DNA of 64,000 nucleotides. Origin: Seminavis robusta (taxonomy: Eukaryota > Bacillariophyta > Bacillariophyceae > Naviculales > Naviculaceae). The position numbers and the translations under genes are program-made. Below the pieces are notes generated by a model. That model was given only the letters and a program-made list of their open reading frames with translations, was not told the DNA's origin and ran no database searches. Shown in pieces: positions 61,979 to 64,000 of this stretch. Position 1 is the first letter of the stretch. Every line of letters starts with the position of its first letter. The stretch is from contig CAICTM010000459.1 of the NCBI GenBank assembly GCA_903772945.1, positions 1 through 64,000 on the forward strand, given 5' to 3'.

Positions 61979-63510
61979 AGAATTCCATGTAAATCGTGAT
62001 TTCGGGCCCTTTCTATGTGGGCCCAATTGTTCGGATTTGAAAGCCCATAAAGAGTACGCAGTTGGGATCATGCAAGTTTTGGCCCCTCAAGACTCTGAGT
62101 GAAATTTTTCCAGGAAAAAGTTATAGACTACCTGCAAAAATATGATGTTTCCTGGCAAGACGCCTCATTGATATGCCGTGCAGACCCTGGTGATCTCTGA
62201 GGCGATCTTTTGTGGTGGTGGGCTTTGGGTGGGCACCTCTGTTACAGTACTAGACTAGCTAGTACGGCTGTACTGCATGTACTCGTACTACATGTAGCTA
62301 GTACCAGTACCGGCACCATACTGGCTTTACAAGCTAAGCATACCCTCAAGTCCATCAGTGAAGGCACAGCACTGACTTCTCTCCCTCATTGAATTTGTAT
62401 GGGAAACAGGAGAGAAATCCAAGCTTGGCCGACAAGAGTGGTGTTGGATCGATTGAACGACCGGTACGGTACGAAGTAAGCCTATTATCAAGAGTGATAT
62501 TGAAGGTGCAGATGCAAAAGCCATCCCTCATTGAATTCTATGGACCATGGGATGGCAGTCAGATCTCGGCCATCAACAGGTGAATTGTTTTAATTATTCG
62601 AATCGCCACACCTCTGTTATTCAAGCCGACCTTCTCCGGTGCAGATTCGAGAGCCATCCCTCGATCATTGAATCCTATGGACTATGGGATGGCAGTCAGT
62701 TCTCGGCCCATGACAACAAAGTTGGTGGAATTTGAAGAACAAGGGTAAGTCACTGGTTTTCTTCAGTTGAGCACAGAAAACAAAACTCATATCTATTTGT
62801 TGTTTTCTCTGGTGCACTGCTGATGGCCGAGGAAATCCCATTGTCAAGTCCTTTTCGAACAATCGATTGCTCCGAATAACAAAAAGAGGAGAGGCTACCA
62901 ATACCGAGGAGAATAAGAGGAGGCTCTGTTATCTCCAGCCTTACCAGCAGCCCGAACAGATCGTCGCCGAGTCATTCAACAAGAGGAGGCTACGCTACTC
63001 GACAACACAAAAGAGAGTCGATCCTCCTACCGGATTCATCCCTCCTTGTTATTTCCTAGTGTTTAGTTGGTGATTCCTGTGTCAGTACCCATTTTCCTGT
63101 GTGAACAGTTTTTTGGCACATGGATTGATAGTAGTCCTGTACTCATTGTAACCGTGAGCTAATGGAGTGTGGCGAGCAAAGCTGGACCTGAGCGGAAAAG
63201 GGGTGAATGGCAGTGATTTGATTGGCTAATCAACCTATGACATCAGCAAATGCGTCAGCAAATATTCAAATATATTTAACGTACCATTTATAGATATTAC
63301 AGAGCAAACGTGCTACCTAGTCGCCATTTTCGTGTTTCTTCTTTCCGGAAAAGAGGATTCCTTTCCTCGATCGATCGACGATGGTCCTCTTCCGGTCATT
63401 ACTCGCTCAGCGAAAAAAGCACGATGGAGCCACCAACAGCAACAGCAGAAGCCACAGCAGCAACACCACCAACCACTCACAATGGAGAAGAGATGGGCTG
63501 CCAGAGTCAG
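61979..63510. other. Repeat-bearing non-coding stretch
   Basis: No supported gene. It holds a spaced duplication at 62505-62571 and 62638-62708 (offset about 133), ACCGG/GTAC word clusters near 62255-62320 and 62460, and at the right end a short plus frame from an ATG at 63424 (MEPPTATAEATAATPP) that is cut by the repeat at 63511. That frame could be the first exon of an interrupted gene, but it is too short to judge. Confidence 0.4.
62505..62708. repeat. Spaced direct duplication of about 70 bases
   Basis: GGTGCAGATGCAAAAGCCAT... at 62505-62571 and GGTGCAGATTCGAGAGCCAT... at 62638-62708 share GCCATCCCTC, a TTGAAT-C-TATGGAC core and GGGATGGCAGTCAG. No coding meaning is seen. Confidence 0.7.
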
Positions 63511-64000
63511 CGATAACTTTTAGGAGCGAGAGCTCTGGATCCCGTCAGAGATAGCTCCAACAGCTATGCTGGCCTACAGCTCCAGCACCTACAGCTGGCT
63601 TATCTCCAGCCAAAGCAGCAAGAAAGGATCGTCCTTTCTACCATAGTTAAGAAAATAGTACGAAAGATTGAGACCGATCCTGATTAGCTTGTAGCCCCTT
63701 TGATACCGCAGCAGTTGATACCTATCCTGTTGAGGCCGGGCAGAAGCAGTAGGAGGTAGCTGATAGTACTGTTCCCAGACTGCCGCTGCACGATTGAATA
63801 ACGAAGGCTCCCAGCTCCTGAGGAGAGCTGGCCCAAAGGGTCCAGCAGAGAGCTCTGCTGGCCCTCCTGTCTGACTGACAGGGCCAAGTCCTTGGTTTGG
63901 TGCCTACTGGAGGTGTTGGAACACTCCTGAGGCACGACAAGGCTCCCTGAACTGCCTGACTACCGCTGTCCCTGAGGAAGGGTTTCAGCGAGACCCAGTC
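63511..64000 (-). repeat. Dispersed repeat, inverted copy cut by the window edge
   Basis: The inverse complement of this stretch matches 4466-4958 with a few substitutions and small indels, and its first 235 bases (reading from 63511) match 866-1100. The border at 63511 is the same base as in the other two copies. The match continues to the last base of the window, so the element is longer than 490 bp. Confidence 0.85.

Overview
The window looks like nuclear DNA of a raphid pennate diatom. The host genes have short GT-AG introns, mostly 76-116 bp. Several proteins carry signal peptides, and two of these have ASAFAP-like diatom plastid presequences (near 21914 and 51350). The families present are typical of diatoms: transmembrane leucine-rich-repeat proteins, a receptor-type nucleotide cyclase with a large ectodomain, and intron-rich ABCG transporters. 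The LRR families resemble those expanded in Seminavis robusta; that species link is inference. No gene in the window is organellar or bacterial.

Layout. Positions 1-7250 are accessory DNA. They hold a dispersed repeat (866-1100 and 4466-4958, with an inverted third copy at the right edge, 63511-64000), an unrecognised low-complexity gene, a broken Crypton-like tyrosine recombinase and a reverse-transcriptase relic. Positions 7254-27217 are a dense host block: a USP32-like deubiquitinase, a secreted unknown, a membrane-anchored bicupin, an unknown coiled-coil protein, a mitochondrial Gfo/Idh/MocA oxidoreductase, a plastid-type VOC/glyoxalase protein, a cytochrome P450 and a transmembrane LRR protein. 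Positions 27782-32873 are a complete-looking TTAA-flanked DNA transposon (Kolobok-like). It carries a transposase and a convergent second gene with an RPA70N-like OB fold. Positions 33004-40536 hold a multi-pass membrane protein, a small unknown, an RNI-type LRR protein, a GIY-YIG relic and a papain-fold gene with one in-frame stop. Positions 40537-61314 are again dense: receptor cyclase, full-size ABCG/PDR transporter, EEP-family protein, plastid protein, aldehyde dehydrogenase, receptor-like histidine-kinase homologue and a secreted metzincin protease. Positions 61315-64000 are mainly repeats and relics.

How the genes fit together. The host genes are not an operon. The clearest link is between the cyclase (40537) and the histidine-kinase-like gene (55038). 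They share the same two-helix membrane sensor of about 400 residues but end in different outputs, one a class III cyclase and the other a kinase-like module without its phosphoacceptor histidine. P450, ALDH, VOC, Gfo/Idh and the ABCG pump are plausible small-molecule metabolism and efflux genes, but nothing in the sequence ties them into one pathway. The most interesting items are this sensor pair, the transposon with its OB-fold partner gene, and the 9-25 nt microexons that encode pieces of the nucleotide-binding motifs of the transporter and cyclase.
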